From the NCBI GenBank assembly GCA_914767715.1, contig OU612073.1, positions 22,508,001 to 22,572,000 on the forward strand: 64,000 bases of DNA, in the 5' to 3' direction. Source of the stretch: Membranipora membranacea (taxonomy: Eukaryota; Bryozoa; Gymnolaemata; Cheilostomatida; Membraniporidae). Positions 22,366-34,498 of the stretch are shown one piece after another (positions within the stretch are counted from its first letter, which is position 1; each line of letters begins with the position of its first letter). A model generated the notes under the pieces. It saw only the letters and a program-made list of their open reading frames with translations, did no database searches and was not told the origin of the DNA. A program made the position numbers and the translations under genes.

Positions 22366-25075
22366 CATGTTACTGTTGGTAGATGTATTGCATGAAGATG
22401 AATGTTTGTAGTGTAATACTCTATTTTGTCCTCATGTTGTTGTTGGCATGGGTGCTTTATTCTCTCCCTCCTGCTTCTACCCAGAGATAACTCCACTGGC
22501 TGATCAGGGGTGTACGTCAAGCCACATTTAGGCCTGTATGGGCTTGTTAGATTTTAGTTCAAGTAGTTTCTAATCTTTTTTCTGATGGTGTGTTTGGACT
22601 ATGATACTAGCTATTGCATAACAAAGTTTTCTGATCTATATTTTCCTGTTTATTATTTTTTAAACTCAACTTCACATCAAAATATTGCTACCTCTACGAC
22701 TAAAAACAAAATTGAGCACCGTCAATATCCAACGTCTGTTAGATATAATTGTAATCAGACAATAAGAAGCTAGGGATGCTGTATTCTGTGACAAGATTTA
22801 AATCTTAATGCGATAAAGTCAGCAGCCACAATATTGACTATGATGACTTGTTGCCTGATCATCACTCGATTTTACCACTCTCCGTTCTGATTGCAGTATG
22901 AACGGAATAGGCTTCAAACCATTAAATGGTTATGTGATCAAAATTGGATGCAGTCTGAATTACCATTGACTTGTATCGGAAAACTTTTTATCACAAAAAA
23001 AAAAATAAAACATTGACCACAGACAAATTTACACAAAATGATAAGCCAATCAAATCGTTGTCAACGCTATGAAACAAGGTGTTACTGTTACCCCATGACT
23101 TGCGAGTGACTCCGTGAATTAACCATACAATATTTTGAGCATTGATACTATAATCATTGTTTATCATGATTTTTGGCCTTGCATGGGGGCAATGGCATTT
23201 TACTCCCCATTAGTCGAAGACAGACGTGACTTTGGAGAAGTACTGGTTTATATCATGCTCAAACTGGCTGTTTATAGACACCTACCGAGATCGACTGTGG
23301 TTGATAATGGACACAACCATCCACCGGGACAGATAACCAGCAAAGTGCGTACTGATAAACTCACCAGCCCATGTTTCAATGTCCCAATCCCAAGCGCACA
23401 ACACCATAGATTAACCAGTGATGAGTCTGTTGAACTGCTACTTGAAGAAAAAGATATCACTCGCTTGATCAAAACTAGTTAGAAAGGCCAAGCTACTGCA
23501 TTGGTGACTTGTGAAAACTATGAAAGTATTTTTAAATGTGTGTGGAATCAAACTTTCAAAAGTAATATTTCAAAACTTCTATTTTCTATAGATTAAATTT
23601 TGTTGATCAGTTCTAGGCTTGAGATTCAATTCATCGCCCTTGGTCTCATATTAGTTTCAGTGTTTGGGTCACAGTCAATTTCCAGAAAAATTAAAGTCAT
23701 ATGCCACTAACAGCAATACAGCCAAAGTGCAAACATTTTACAGTAGAAGTATCTCACGACTACACTCCACTTGCAGGACTTTAGCCGCTAGCCGATCAAA
23801 TAGGGCAACTCATCATCAACACCAACCACATTCATCTCTGTTATATTTCGTTGTTGATATGGGTTAAACCAGTCATATAAGTTTCCTTGCTAATATTATA
23901 TTCTTTTTTTAAATTCTTAAGATTATGAAGACATCATAATTTTCAGTCGTCTCTTATCGGTTGTGCACCAGCAGGCAAGCTGAAGAGACTTCTTTATGGA
24001 GCTTAGTAAGTTGGTGGCCTTGTCTCCAATGTGTGCTGATACATCTCTAGAAGATCTCTGTGGTGAATCACTTACAGAGTGGTCCGTAATGTTTTTGGTG
24101 CTTGTAAGACCTGACATTACTGAAATTAATTCTGTAATTTTAATGATTCCAACCTAGTTTTAAAGTTCCCATGTTTTTATGTTTCTTGGTCTCTAACTGC
24201 AGATAATACGAAGTATGCCACGGCGAAAGTGAAACTGAACTGTAAAGAACCATCCAGAAACAGCTAGATATACCTTATTTTCACACTTTTATTGGCATCA
24301 TAATCGTGTTTAGGAAAAAATGTTTTTCATTAAGTGCCAAAAGAAGAAGAAAAAGATGCAGTTTGTCAATGTCTATGTTTGTACCTGAGCATACAGTGAG
24401 TTAGCCACTCAACAGAAATCGTGATCAGACTGATTTGCTGCACTGGCGTAATATGTGAAGCGTTGCTTGCATCTTTTTCATTGATAACTCCATCTATTTT
24501 GATGAGATTATGACTTTGAAAATGACAACAGATTTATCAGCTTGTAGTGATCGATTTGATAATGATTTTCACCTTCAAATTTCAGGTGAACATCATTATC
24601 AAATCAAACATTTTGAAGAAAAACATAACATCAATTTGATCGTGAGAAGCTTCTGAATCTAAGGATATGATACATTTCTGGTAGCTGCAGTATATTTTAT
24701 CATCTTTACTGAGGGAAAAACACAATATGCAATTCTATGTGTGAGGATAGCAAAATAGAAGATGAACATTAAAAGTGGGTAAATAGAAACGCTGTTTTGG
24801 TGACCACCAAGCCTATATCAATCATCATTAATATTCCTAAACAAAATCATATATACCCATCAACAAACCATGGTATTTCATTTTATTTAAACATGATTCC
24901 AGATAACCTCAAAGTACTGCAATGACGTGAGAGCAACAAGGCCATATAATGAGCATTATTATTAGTGTTAGTATTACTTCAAGTATAGGTGTTAGCATTA
25001 GAATTAGTATCAGTATTTTATAACCGTGGGCCTAGAAATCTTGTGTAATATTCTGTTCTCAGGTTAGACTAGGAT
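22366..25075. other. Intergenic stretch with one unclassified open frame and one hairpin
   Basis: The longest open frame (23135-23482, plus, 115 codons) includes VDNGHNHPPG, which faintly recalls the end of FLYWCH-type zinc fingers, but the needed cysteines are absent and the minus strand is also open over 23272-23472. I do not call it a gene. A loose trinucleotide-like run occurs at 24955-25018. The hairpin at 24553-24605 is listed separately. Confidence 0.35.
24553..24605. repeat. 22-bp inverted repeat hairpin
   Basis: GATTTGATAATGATTTTCAC at 24553 pairs with the reverse complement ending at 24605, with one mismatch in 22 and a loop of about 9 nt. It is probably the remains of a small inverted-repeat element. 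Confidence 0.65.
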
Positions 25076-26106
25076 CTAGAATTTGCTACAGAATCCTGAG
25101 GGACAATGCCATCTACCGTCGTACTTGTATATAAAGTCATACGCTTTATTAGAACATTTTATAACCCTAACAGGCTCGGGATCATAGTGCTTACAGTTAC
25201 CATTGAAATAGCCATTGACTGTGATGGTCTTATTCACTCCTATTGTGGTAGGCATCGCATCATCTGACCACAATCCGACAACGGTTCCACAACTGTAGAG
25301 TGGAGGGCATAAATCAGAAAATCGGTTACCAGCTGCTCCAGAGAATCTGAACCAGGGTCTACCCTGATCTATCATAGTACCTGAATCACAGTTATACTTC
25401 CCATTGATTGGTTGAATATAACTAGCGTTGTGATTGGTTCTCCAGCCTTCGGTGAGGTCGATAGCTGTCAGACACTCAGCAGGGATCGGTGCAGTGGTGG
25501 GAAGTTGACGACATACAGCCAGTACTCCCACTAGACTCTCATACAGCTGTTTCCAGATCAGTTCATTGTTGTTAGTAGCAGGAGGTGCTCTTGCAGCTGT
25601 GTTACTATAACTGAGAGGACATTCTTCCTGTATGAGCTTAAATAGAACTTTAACCTGTACCTGATACAGGTCAGTACAGGTCAGACCAGATCCTGTATCT
25701 CATATAATACTGGTGAGAGCCACTGCAAAAATAAATAATAGTCATTGACTTTGTAAAGAAACGACTTGTAGTATTTCTCACAGATTTAATTAGATTTAGT
25801 CACAGTTCTGCAAGGGTATCACTGTGAGCTGATAACTCTCCTAAATCACTCTCTTTTTAAAGATAATAAATCAACATTTCTACAGCGGTAATTCTGTAAT
25901 ATCTGATGATGATAATCACTTTACAACACTTTAAGTTTAACTTGTGACATGTTATTTTGTTGTCATTTGGAAAATGCAATCTGTGATTCTGATGCTGATA
26001 AGTTTTACTTACATTCCAGCTGCTGATTGTGCACAGCAGCTCTGCTGAGATCTACAGCAGTCATGGACACCAGTAATGTAACAAATACACATATCTGAAA
26101 CCCCAT
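25076..26106 (-). pseudogene. D8C-domain secreted protein, copy with premature stop (exons 26106-26013, 25722-25076)
   Basis: Two exons on the minus strand have lengths (94 and 647 nt) identical to the plus-strand paralogue at 28944-30128. Exon 1 encodes a signal peptide beginning MGFQICVFVTLLVSMTAVDL and ends at GTAAGT in phase 1. Exon 2 follows TTTTTGCAG. Codon 39 is TGA (25702-25700) where the paralogue has CGA. Downstream, all 207 codons stay open to TAG at 25078-25076 and keep the eight D8C cysteines and the core WFRFSGAAGNR. With no indels it is either a very young pseudogene, an allele, or a sequence error. An internal start could still give a D8C fragment without a signal peptide. Confidence 0.75.
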
Positions 26107-26174
26107 TTTGTATACCGTTTTGTTCTGCTCAACTTCAAAGTTGATGTTTTGAGGATATCAGAAAAAGAGCTCAT

Positions 26175-26181
26175 TTATATA
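26175..26181 (-). promoter_or_regulatory. TATA box of the minus-strand D8C copy
   Basis: On the minus strand GGGTATATAAATGAGC places TATATAA about 70 nt upstream of the ATG at 26106, similar to the TATATAA about 65 nt upstream of the plus-strand paralogue. Confidence 0.6.
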
Positions 26182-26899
26182 CCCGCTTATGTGTGCCAAT
26201 ACCAAATCATAACCACCCGTTGGCCTCCTGCAACATACTCCTGCAGATTAATGGGATGTGACTGATCCTGTTGCAACATTTATGGAATGCGACATTGCAT
26301 GTCAGTGCTCTGACAAGCTGTGCCATCATCATCAGGAAAATGACAAGGATATTATGTTGCTTAATCTGAATTTAACAGTTTTCATTAACAAGAAAATACT
26401 TAATGCTTGAGGAAACGGTGCTGGGATTAATTGGCACCATTTTTTTTTTGTTAGCATTGTTTCTCTATGTAGCTTGGCAAGTATACTAAGTTCTTATAGA
26501 AGTAGGAGACAATCATAAGTTATATAAGTATAAATATTGTTTAGCTGACCTCATGACCTCATGAAATTATTACTGATTCAACAAATCCAGGCCATCATCA
26601 AGGCTGTGTCCATGTGTAAACCTGGGTATGACATGCTTAACTCAGTTTAGCTTCATTATTGTTATTTTATATCAAGATGTGATTTGATAAAAATGAAAAC
26701 ACTGAGCACTGTAAACTATTTTAAGATAGGACATTGTTATAATGAGACATTGGAAAGATGAAGAGAAAATGTTGATTAGTGACTTATTTCCTTGGATCAA
26801 CCTGAGCAAATTTTTGGGCTGTTCCTCCATGCTTGCACTGAGTTCATTTCGTGCTGAGCCGCGGCGAGCTAGTGTGGCAAGGCCGCCAATCGTGATGTC

Positions 26900-26954
26900 C
26901 GGGATGGCGATCGCAGCTTTAGGGGGTCGTTAATGGGGTGCGATCGCCATCCCG
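26900..26954. repeat. Perfect 16-bp inverted repeat in a GC-rich island
   Basis: CGGGATGGCGATCGCA (26900-26915) and its exact reverse complement (26939-26954) flank a 23-nt loop. The surrounding 26850-26960 is much richer in GC and CpG than its AT-rich neighbourhood. It may be the end of a small inserted element. Confidence 0.7.
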
Positions 26955-27384
26955 AATGCCATCAAGGGCTGTGGTGTCAGCTGGACCTTACCCTTTGAAA
27001 ATGGCTGCATATTTCAAGGGCAAGAAATTTTAATGGAAACACAGTGAATGACTTCATTCAAAATCAAGTCAAATCATTTTAATTTTCAAGTCAAGCCAAT
27101 AACTGGTAAAACTGGTCAACTTGTGACACCATAATATTTTATATTGTGCATCTAGGAGATATTATCGCGGAAGGAATAAATACAAATCATTCAGCCGCTT
27201 CTCCGTTGTATGTTCTCTGAATAAAAAACTCTCACGCCCATTTATAGTCTAGATACCCTGTGATACCGTGTAACAAACCTTGATGTTGCTTGGTTTTCTT
27301 TTGCCTCCGGTATCAATATGGCTGTACAAATTGGATCCTAACGGGTCATAGGAGCATTTGAGATCGGATGCTCGTCCTGACAAT

Positions 27385-27452
27385 ACCTTGATCCGTCAGG
27401 GATTGAACACAAGACCTCTCAATTCAAAGGCACAATTGCACAACGGCCACGT
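27385..27452 (-). repeat. Possible tRNA-derived SINE head, degenerate
   Basis: On the minus strand GTGGCCGTTGTGCAATTGTG resembles an A-box region and GGTCTTGTGTTCAATCCC a B box, at about tRNA spacing. No cloverleaf with paired acceptor stem can be drawn, so a SINE fragment is more likely than a tRNA gene. Confidence 0.35.
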
Positions 27453-28873
27453 TCTCTGAATTTGTTGTTTTAATATCGATAAAATCTGAGTCAGCAACTT
27501 AAATGTTCATTAAAGTTCAACATCAGATGTTTTGGACAGATTTATTGTACAGATTTTGTTGTCAGATTATTTGAAATGATTTTACCTTCATATGAGCTAT
27601 CATGATGAGCAACCAAAAAAGTGCATATTTATAACAATGTTACAAATCCCTCTCAATGGTAGTTACATAATAATAAAATCAGACCAACAATCTTACAATA
27701 AAATCTGTCCAAAAGGTTTGCAGTGTAAATGCACCTTTTGAACTTTATAAAGTTACATTGAACACCGTCTCAATTTGCCAAGAAGGTGTAAACTGTACTT
27801 CTTGTTTGTATCACGTAAACATTGACATGCAGAGAAAGTTCTGCAAAGTTGATTGAGAACACAAACCCTTGGATTCATACAAGCAACACTGGCGGTCACT
27901 GCACATGGATCATATCAAGTTTTATATATAGAAATACATTCAAACAGGGTTGAGATTTAGATGAAGTTTGATCTATTTGCCCGAGTTTGGAGTTGCTCCG
28001 TAACACCGTGCTTAACTTTGGGTAGAAGAGGGAGGGCATTATTAGGTGATGCTGATCCTAATTTACAGAACGATATCTCATTTGTCCTGCTTTTCTGGTC
28101 ATCTTAGATGTCCTCAAGTGATAGTTTGTAACAAACTAGCTTAGCAACTGATATCAAGAATTTCTTATTTCAGGCATGGCAGAGTATGTATTGAAATAAA
28201 TAACCTATGACACATCTTTGATGTGAAACTTTTGTTAATCAGGTCAATATTCACAAACTATGTCCTGAATGACTTATTTTTACTCCAGCAAAGAGCATTC
28301 AGGTTGACACCTCATGTAAAAAAAACATCCCTTATCATTTGGTACTATCAAATGAATTATCAAGACACCTTTTACCCTTACCAGTGCTCGACAGATATTT
28401 TACTAGCTTTACTTGACAACATATAGTACACTTCATTCCCACCACTTTTGCTGGAATGCTTTAGTTCTTTGTGCATTTTTTTCCTGCCCTTCAGGGTCTC
28501 ATATAACTAGGAAAAAACAGCAAGGAGGGATAACTTCGAGCTTCTCAGAACGATTGCAACACATTCAATGAACCCGTAATATGAGCGCCACATCTTCAGC
28601 AAAAAAATATGGGGTGATGTGTTATTGAACACAGACGGAAAATTATGTATACATAGCACAGAAAAATTAAGACTTAAAAACCAGAAATAGACAAGATATT
28701 TTGTTCTCAAAAGAGAGCGTGTCACACTAGTGACACATAATACTCCATGTCATATATTTATGAGCTGATAGACATAAAACAGATCATTCTGTAAACCATT
28801 TCAATTAAAGTGGATTTTGCTACAAAGAGTCACATTTAGCCAATCACAGTACAATTTTTGGATCAAACAGATG

Positions 28874-28880
28874 TATATAA
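28874..28880 (+). promoter_or_regulatory. TATA box of the D8C gene
   Basis: TATATAA at 28874-28880 lies about 64 nt upstream of the ATG at 28944. Confidence 0.6.
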
Positions 28881-28943
28881 ATTTCTTGTTGGTCTGGTAA
28901 AGCTTTATTACTGAGGTTGTGGGTGTGTTTTCAGCAGCTAGAA

Positions 28944-30128
28944 ATGGGTTTACACATGCGTACATTTCTTACATTACTGGTCTGCATGACTGCTGTAGAT
29001 CTCAGCAGAGCTGCTGTGCACAATCAGCAGCTGGAATGTAAGTAAAATTATATCAGCATCAGAAATCATTTAATATTTTTAAATGTTGCTTGAAACAGAA
29101 GGGTTATATCAATGTAATATAAAGTGATTATCTTTTTTTTTACTCTGCTAAAAGGACGGATAAAAAAGAGCGCTTGTTATGGAAAGAAATAAAATATATA
29201 GTATAAAAAGCTTTCCTGCCACAAGGCACCAGGACGCAAAAATGAAATACTAAAAATATAAAATGAATTATATATTTCCACTGAATAAAAATGTTGACTT
29301 GTTGTCAAAAAGTTCATCGAATCAAGAGAGTCGTCAGCTCACAGTGTAACGCTGGTGTGTAATAAAATAATTCACCTTTTTGAAGCTAAATATTTTCAAT
29401 TTACTAATACTAATGTAATACCTGAGAAAGGCAACAGGTTGTTCTTTGACTCACCAAATGACTATTATTCTTTTCTTGCAGTGGCTCTCACCAGTATAAT
29501 ACGAGACTCAGGATCTGGTCTTACCTGTACTGATTTGTATCAGGTACAAGTTAAAGTTCTATTTAAGCTCATACAGGAAGAATGCCCTCTCAGCTATAGT
29601 AACACAGCTGCAAAAGCTCCTCCCGCTACTAACAACAATGAACAGATCTGGAAACAGCTGTATGAGAGTCTAGTGGGAGTACTGACTGCATGTCGTAAGC
29701 TTCCCACCACAGCACCGATCCCTGCTGAGTGTCTGACAGCAATCGACCTCACAGAAGGCTGGAGAAGAGATCATGAGGGAAGCTATCTGCAGCCAATCAA
29801 TGGGAAGTATAACTGTGACCCTGGTACTATGATAGATCAGGGTAGACCGTGGTTCAGATTCTCTGGAGCTGCGGGTAACAGGTTACTTGACACCTGCCCA
29901 CCTCGCTACAGCTGTGGAACAATTGTCGCATTGTGGTCGGATGATGCGATGCCTACCACTATTGGAGTTAATAAAACTATCACAGTCAACGGGTTATTTA
30001 ATGGTAACTGTAAGCACTATGATCCCCAACCTGTTCGAGTTATCAAATGTTCTAATAAAGCAAATGACTTTATTTATAAGTATGCTGGTAATTGGTGGTG
30101 TAATGTAGGATTCTGTGGAACGATTTAG
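28944..30128 (+). CDS. Secreted D8C-domain protein, 246 aa (exons 28944-29037, 29482-30128)
   Basis: Exon 1 encodes a signal peptide (MGLHMRTFLTLLVCMTAVDL) and ends GAAT|GTAAGT. Exon 2 begins after TTTCTTGCAG and ends with TAG 30126-30128. Residues 32-114 form a helical-looking spacer with cysteines 47, 66 and 102, which I do not recognise. Residues 115-243 carry exactly eight cysteines (115, 143, 170, 176, 208, 221, 238, 243) and the hallmarks GRPWFRFSGAAG, CPPRYSCGT, MPTTIGV and FIYKY, matching the D8C domain of uromodulin, GP2 and OIT3, which in GP2/uromodulin takes part in pathogen binding. No EGF, ZP or transmembrane segment follows, so this is a short soluble form. A defence-related lectin-like role is inference. 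Its paralogue lies 2.8 kb away, head to head. Confidence 0.88.
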
Positions 30129-30371
30129 ACTACTGTTACTGTTGAGTAAACTTTGAGAGAATGGCGAACCATTGTTTTTAATATAATATCAATACCTCTT
30201 TGTTGGCTGGCTTTTGACTGTACTAATAGCGCAGGTACCTTGATTCAGGTGATGTCTGAATACTACATCTCCCTGCCGCCACAGAAGCATTTCAAATTTT
30301 TTTTACCAAGTTTGTCTTAGACAAAGATTATTGTTCGTATGTTTCTTTTTATATAAATGCATTTTATAATT

Positions 30372-30377
30372 AATAAA
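30372..30377 (+). terminator. Polyadenylation signal of the D8C gene
   Basis: AATAAA in TTAATAAAACTGTGA lies about 245 nt after the stop codon and is followed by a GT-rich stretch. Confidence 0.5.
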
Positions 30378-30885
30378 ACTGTGACAACCAACCATCGATA
30401 GCATTGCTGTTGGTTTTACCAGTGTGTCAGCAGTTGGTCGCTAGCATAATAGATGTAAGAGACCTTTGTCAGCTGGGGAAAGGTGATAGCGGGATTTTGT
30501 GATAGCTAAATTTCATTTTGTGGGTTCTTTACTGCAGTGCTTACTAAGATACAGCGCATTAATTGCCATAATTATGATCTATTGCTCATGCTACAAAATA
30601 TCACTTGTCAGACATGCATTACAGGGCCAGATGTCACAGGGCTGGGTGAAACAGGGTTACTTGACCAAAAGCCATTGTCTTTGTCATATATAGTAACATA
30701 ATGGTAACATAGAAATCATATTGGTTTTGTTTGAATAAGTCGGGTTGCATGATCAAATAAAAATTTAGTTGGGATATTGTAAAAAGCTGATGCACAATTA
30801 ATAGTATCAACCACATTTTTGATACTCTGGTTTCCATTTGCTCTATGTTGTCATCATTAGACAATTGTATAATCCAGCACTCCAA

Positions 30886-30935
30886 TAACCGCGGCGCTCA
30901 ACTCAACCAACTGCTCTACCAAGGCTACTTCATAG
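30886..30935 (-). repeat. Possible tRNA-like repeat fragment
   Basis: On the minus strand GTAGAGCAGTTGGTTGAGTT resembles an A box (compare TAGCTCAGTTGGTTAGAG in the SINE at 51321). A B box was not found at the right distance, so this is a weak call. Confidence 0.25.
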
Positions 30936-31379
30936 GGAATTGTAGCCTGTCTTGGCAAGCGTCGTTTGGTAGTCGGGGAACATCCCCCACCCACCAAGAC
31001 AGGCCAAGGAATTCTATATAGTCAAAGTATTAATGACCTGTAATAACCAATTTTAAGCGACCTACGGAAAGCCTGATGGCCATTGCTTGTTGCATGTTGC
31101 TAGTTCTCAGTCTATTGCTTGTTACTTTTAGAGGGAGGGAAACTCCAGAAAAACATGGTGCTCCCTTTTTTCAGAGACGTGAGCTATTGTATCATTTGTC
31201 ATGGTGTAGCTTTTCACAATGGAAAAAAAAAGGTGAATCTTGTGAGAGCCTGATGCCCTCATTACAGAGATGAAGCCCAAATGAAAAGACTAGCTGATAG
31301 GCTCCACAAATATCGAATATCACAGCTATCAGGTTAGCTGTGCATATTCCTTGTCCTATTCCCATACCTGATACATCGC

Positions 31380-31487
31380 TAGAACAAGGTTGTTCCCTCT
31401 GTTGATGTGGAAGGATGTTTTAAAATCTGTGTATCAAGGGACTTTTGTGATATCACTCCTCAACCGCAAAGGGAACAACTTGTTCTA
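31380..31487. repeat. Short inverted-repeat element
   Basis: TAGAACAAGGTTGTTCCCT at 31380-31398 pairs with AGGGAACAACTTGTTCTA at 31470-31487, with a one-base bulge and about 70 nt between. It is MITE-like and the family is unknown. Confidence 0.55.
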
Positions 31488-32597
31488 GAACATAGTGAGT
31501 AACGATTGCCTCCTTCATTATGACAACGTCAGAAAAGTAATACTTCGATAGGTCGCCATCAAGAATATTGCAAAAGTGAAAACATCAGGTGCAATAATAC
31601 AGGGGGAAAAACCACCGCGCAGTTAACCATGTTTGTACCACTTTTTAATTGTTTCGAAGTGCCACGCTGTTCATAACACTGAGTTGAGCCAAACATCTCA
31701 TATCCCAAAATACCGTTCCTCGAATTCAGCAATGCCACAAAGTATAAAGGATCATAAGGCAGATCTCTCTCAGGTTGGATTAGGGCATGCTTTGCTTATG
31801 ATGTTGTAATAGGAACACATTCATAATGGACCAAATGGTCGTAAGAGGATGAATATGTAAGGGGAAAGAACACTCCACCTCAAAATTAACCCCGAGGTTA
31901 GTATCATGTTGTAACTTGCGTGTGTTACAATAAATAAAAGCTCATCAAAACACAAATGGCAACACTCTTGTCACTAATCAAACTCCTCACTATAATATTG
32001 AATGAGTTGGTGTTGATTAGGTTCTGTCTGTAACGATAAGGATTTGTCTGTTATATGACTGAAGCTGTTTGCCACACCAATACTCTGTACCCATATATGC
32101 GCTGATCAGAACAGTGTAAACACAGTCCAGTTCAATTAGAAGCAGGTGAAGTACACCACAGAAATGTTCGGTAAAATGATGGTTCATGTAGCACCAGCCA
32201 TAATTCATCGATGTACCATAAATTCAGTTGTCTACTCACATCAGAATGTGGGACAACTCCCTTACTGTGATTAATGATATAGTCTTCCACAAGTCAATTT
32301 TATCAGGGAGGGTGGGATTCTATGAATTTTTGAAAAAACTATTGAACTTTTTTGCTGGGAATTCCGGGTAAAAATTGCGCGTTCTATCAACCGACCCCAC
32401 CTATCTTATTATTTTAGGGATGGCAAACATTGCAGGCACATTAGTTGTGGTAGAAGTGAGCAAGCTGAACTTTGACTAGTTCCATTTCATATTGGAGCTG
32501 AAACAATTTAATGTAGAGCAACCATTTTAGAGAAAAGGGAGGTATTTGCGGACAAACCCCTGACCCGGGGTTCCACTCTGCATCCCGCAGTGCAAGT

Positions 32598-32965
32598 GAA
32601 ATTTACGGTAACTGTAAATTGCTGTACAGGCTGAACGGATTGAACAGCTGAACAGAATTTCTCAGGCTACTATTTGTTTGATTCTTTACATGAATGGCTA
32701 ATTTTGCATAAGCGTGGACAATTCCTATATTCTGCTCATTAAATTGTTTATTTTGAGTTTCCATTCGCCTTGGTTTATTCCAACCCCCCCCCCCCCCCCC
32801 CCCCTATAACAAAGCTTGTCAAGACTGGCTAGATGGAAGGTTAAGCTTGATAATTTTTCTGGTTACCTGAACACCATCTGATTTTGTCAGAATTGGCGCA
32901 TTCAGCACTGTTCAGCTGTTCAGTCCGTTCAGCCTGCTCAGCAATTTACAGTTACCGTGAAATTT
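32598..32965. mobile_element. MITE-like element with 58-bp terminal inverted repeats
   Basis: The left end (32598-32655) reads GAAATTTACGGTAACTG, then CTGAACGGA, then AGCTGAACAG. The right end (32908-32965) is its near-exact reverse complement. The interior of about 250 bp includes the poly-C tract and no coding sequence. A non-autonomous DNA transposon is the simplest reading. Confidence 0.75.
32784..32804 (+). repeat. Poly-C tract of 21 bases
   Basis: An uninterrupted run of 21 C inside the MITE-like element. Homopolymer length is prone to sequencing error. Confidence 0.85.
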
Positions 32966-34498
32966 ATTCTTCATTTCTCATATTTCTAAGCTAAAACTTG
33001 AGCGTTCATATTTTGAATTGTGTCATTTGAGTGATTTTACAGATGATATAGTTATACTTTATCCGAACTAGGGGAGACAGCCCTAACAATATTGTTAGGC
33101 TAGGTAAAGATAAATAGCTACATAATGGTGAATAAATACATATGTATATGCAATGTTGAGGTAGGAAAAGTAGTTTCCATTGCAATAAGAAGCTTAAAAA
33201 TTTTCTTGGTGATGTAAGCTGATAAATGGGAGGAAAAAGGGAGATAGGGGTGGGGTGGAACAAACCTCTAAAAACGTGGAGCCTACCTACCAAATAGGAA
33301 AAATTGTCAGGTATGCAGTCGTCTACCTAGTACAATACATTTTGCGTGAACTTCAAAGGTGACCACTCGGTATCATTAAAACTTAGCTATAGATCTTGGT
33401 AATAAATAGACTACGGTCAGATCAGCCCTTTGAATTTCAAAAAAAGCCTAGGCAATATATAAGGACATGTACAATTAGGTGTATTAAATGTTGATAGCAA
33501 GTAGTTTCAATGGCTTATAAGATGTTAACAAGATCCACATAAGTTGTCAGAAGCCCCCTATGAGAAGCTTTCATGTGTTACCCTTTCCCACCTCCAATAC
33601 TACTTCTTATGCCTTAGAAATACCCTCCCACCCTCAGCATCACCCAGAATGCAAATAGCTGTTCAACATTACAGCAGATTTTCGATGTAATGTACCAAAT
33701 CAGGACATAAACGGCAGCTGTGGAAAGCATTGACAACATATTTGCAAATACCTTTTCAGGTGCTATATGTATACAAGGCGAATAGTTCAAAAACAATGAT
33801 TTCATATTTTTAATCAACAACTAGATATTAGCATTGTGTAGTAGAGAATAAACTACTGAACATGAACTGAACTGAGCATGAACTTTGTTGTTTTAGTATG
33901 TTGTGTTCTTTTAAAACAAGACAGTCATGATAGCTCTTACAAACTCACAACTGTCATAGCTGTTTCCCTTCCGTACATTCATACCGGGACACCATTCAAG
34001 AGAGTGTGGCTCTGACCATTTTAGTTCATTTATCAAATATAAAAAAAATGTGTCTTCAGATGAAGATCGCTCATACTATAATTAATACAGGCAATTGAGC
34101 TATGCATAAAAACACACAGACACACATATATAGATATGAATGACATGTTATGCAATTCAAATTTCTGGAATGATGAAATCAATCAATGAATTTGATAATA
34201 TCATCCTCATATTTAGCTGGACTTATTCATATAGCTGGTGTACTTAATCTCTAATTAATGTCACAACTGTCAAGACAATATTTAATAACAAATCTTGTAT
34301 TGTTGCAATGCTGGTGGCCCAATGGTTTATTCTGTAATCAATCATTGAACAGATATTCATATGGCAGGTTTGAACAGTGTCAGTGAAATAAGTGCCGAAG
34401 CTGCACATGTGTTCAGCTTTCGATATTAAGCCACAGTATTCAGCCTCATCTGTATCATAAGTAGGGTGGGAGTCTCCATCTTCTCTTAGCCTAACTAC

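Larger units (their letters stand above)
26200..28870. other. Intergenic region between the divergent D8C genes
   Basis: No gene recognised. It holds a short GC-rich island with a perfect inverted repeat (26900-26954) and a tRNA-like repeat fragment (about 27385-27452), both listed. Open frames at 26742-26933, 28223-28426 and 28507-28725 have no supporting feature. Confidence 0.4.
30378..34498. other. Intergenic region with small repeats
   Basis: No gene recognised in 4.1 kb. It contains a tRNA-like fragment, two inverted-repeat elements and a poly-C run, listed separately. Short open frames such as 33006-33293 (minus) have no supporting feature. Confidence 0.4.

Noticed and set aside
23135-23482. 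115-codon open frame with HNHPP as a FLYWCH-type zinc finger
   Set aside because: The cysteines and aromatic motif of FLYWCH are missing and the other strand is also open.
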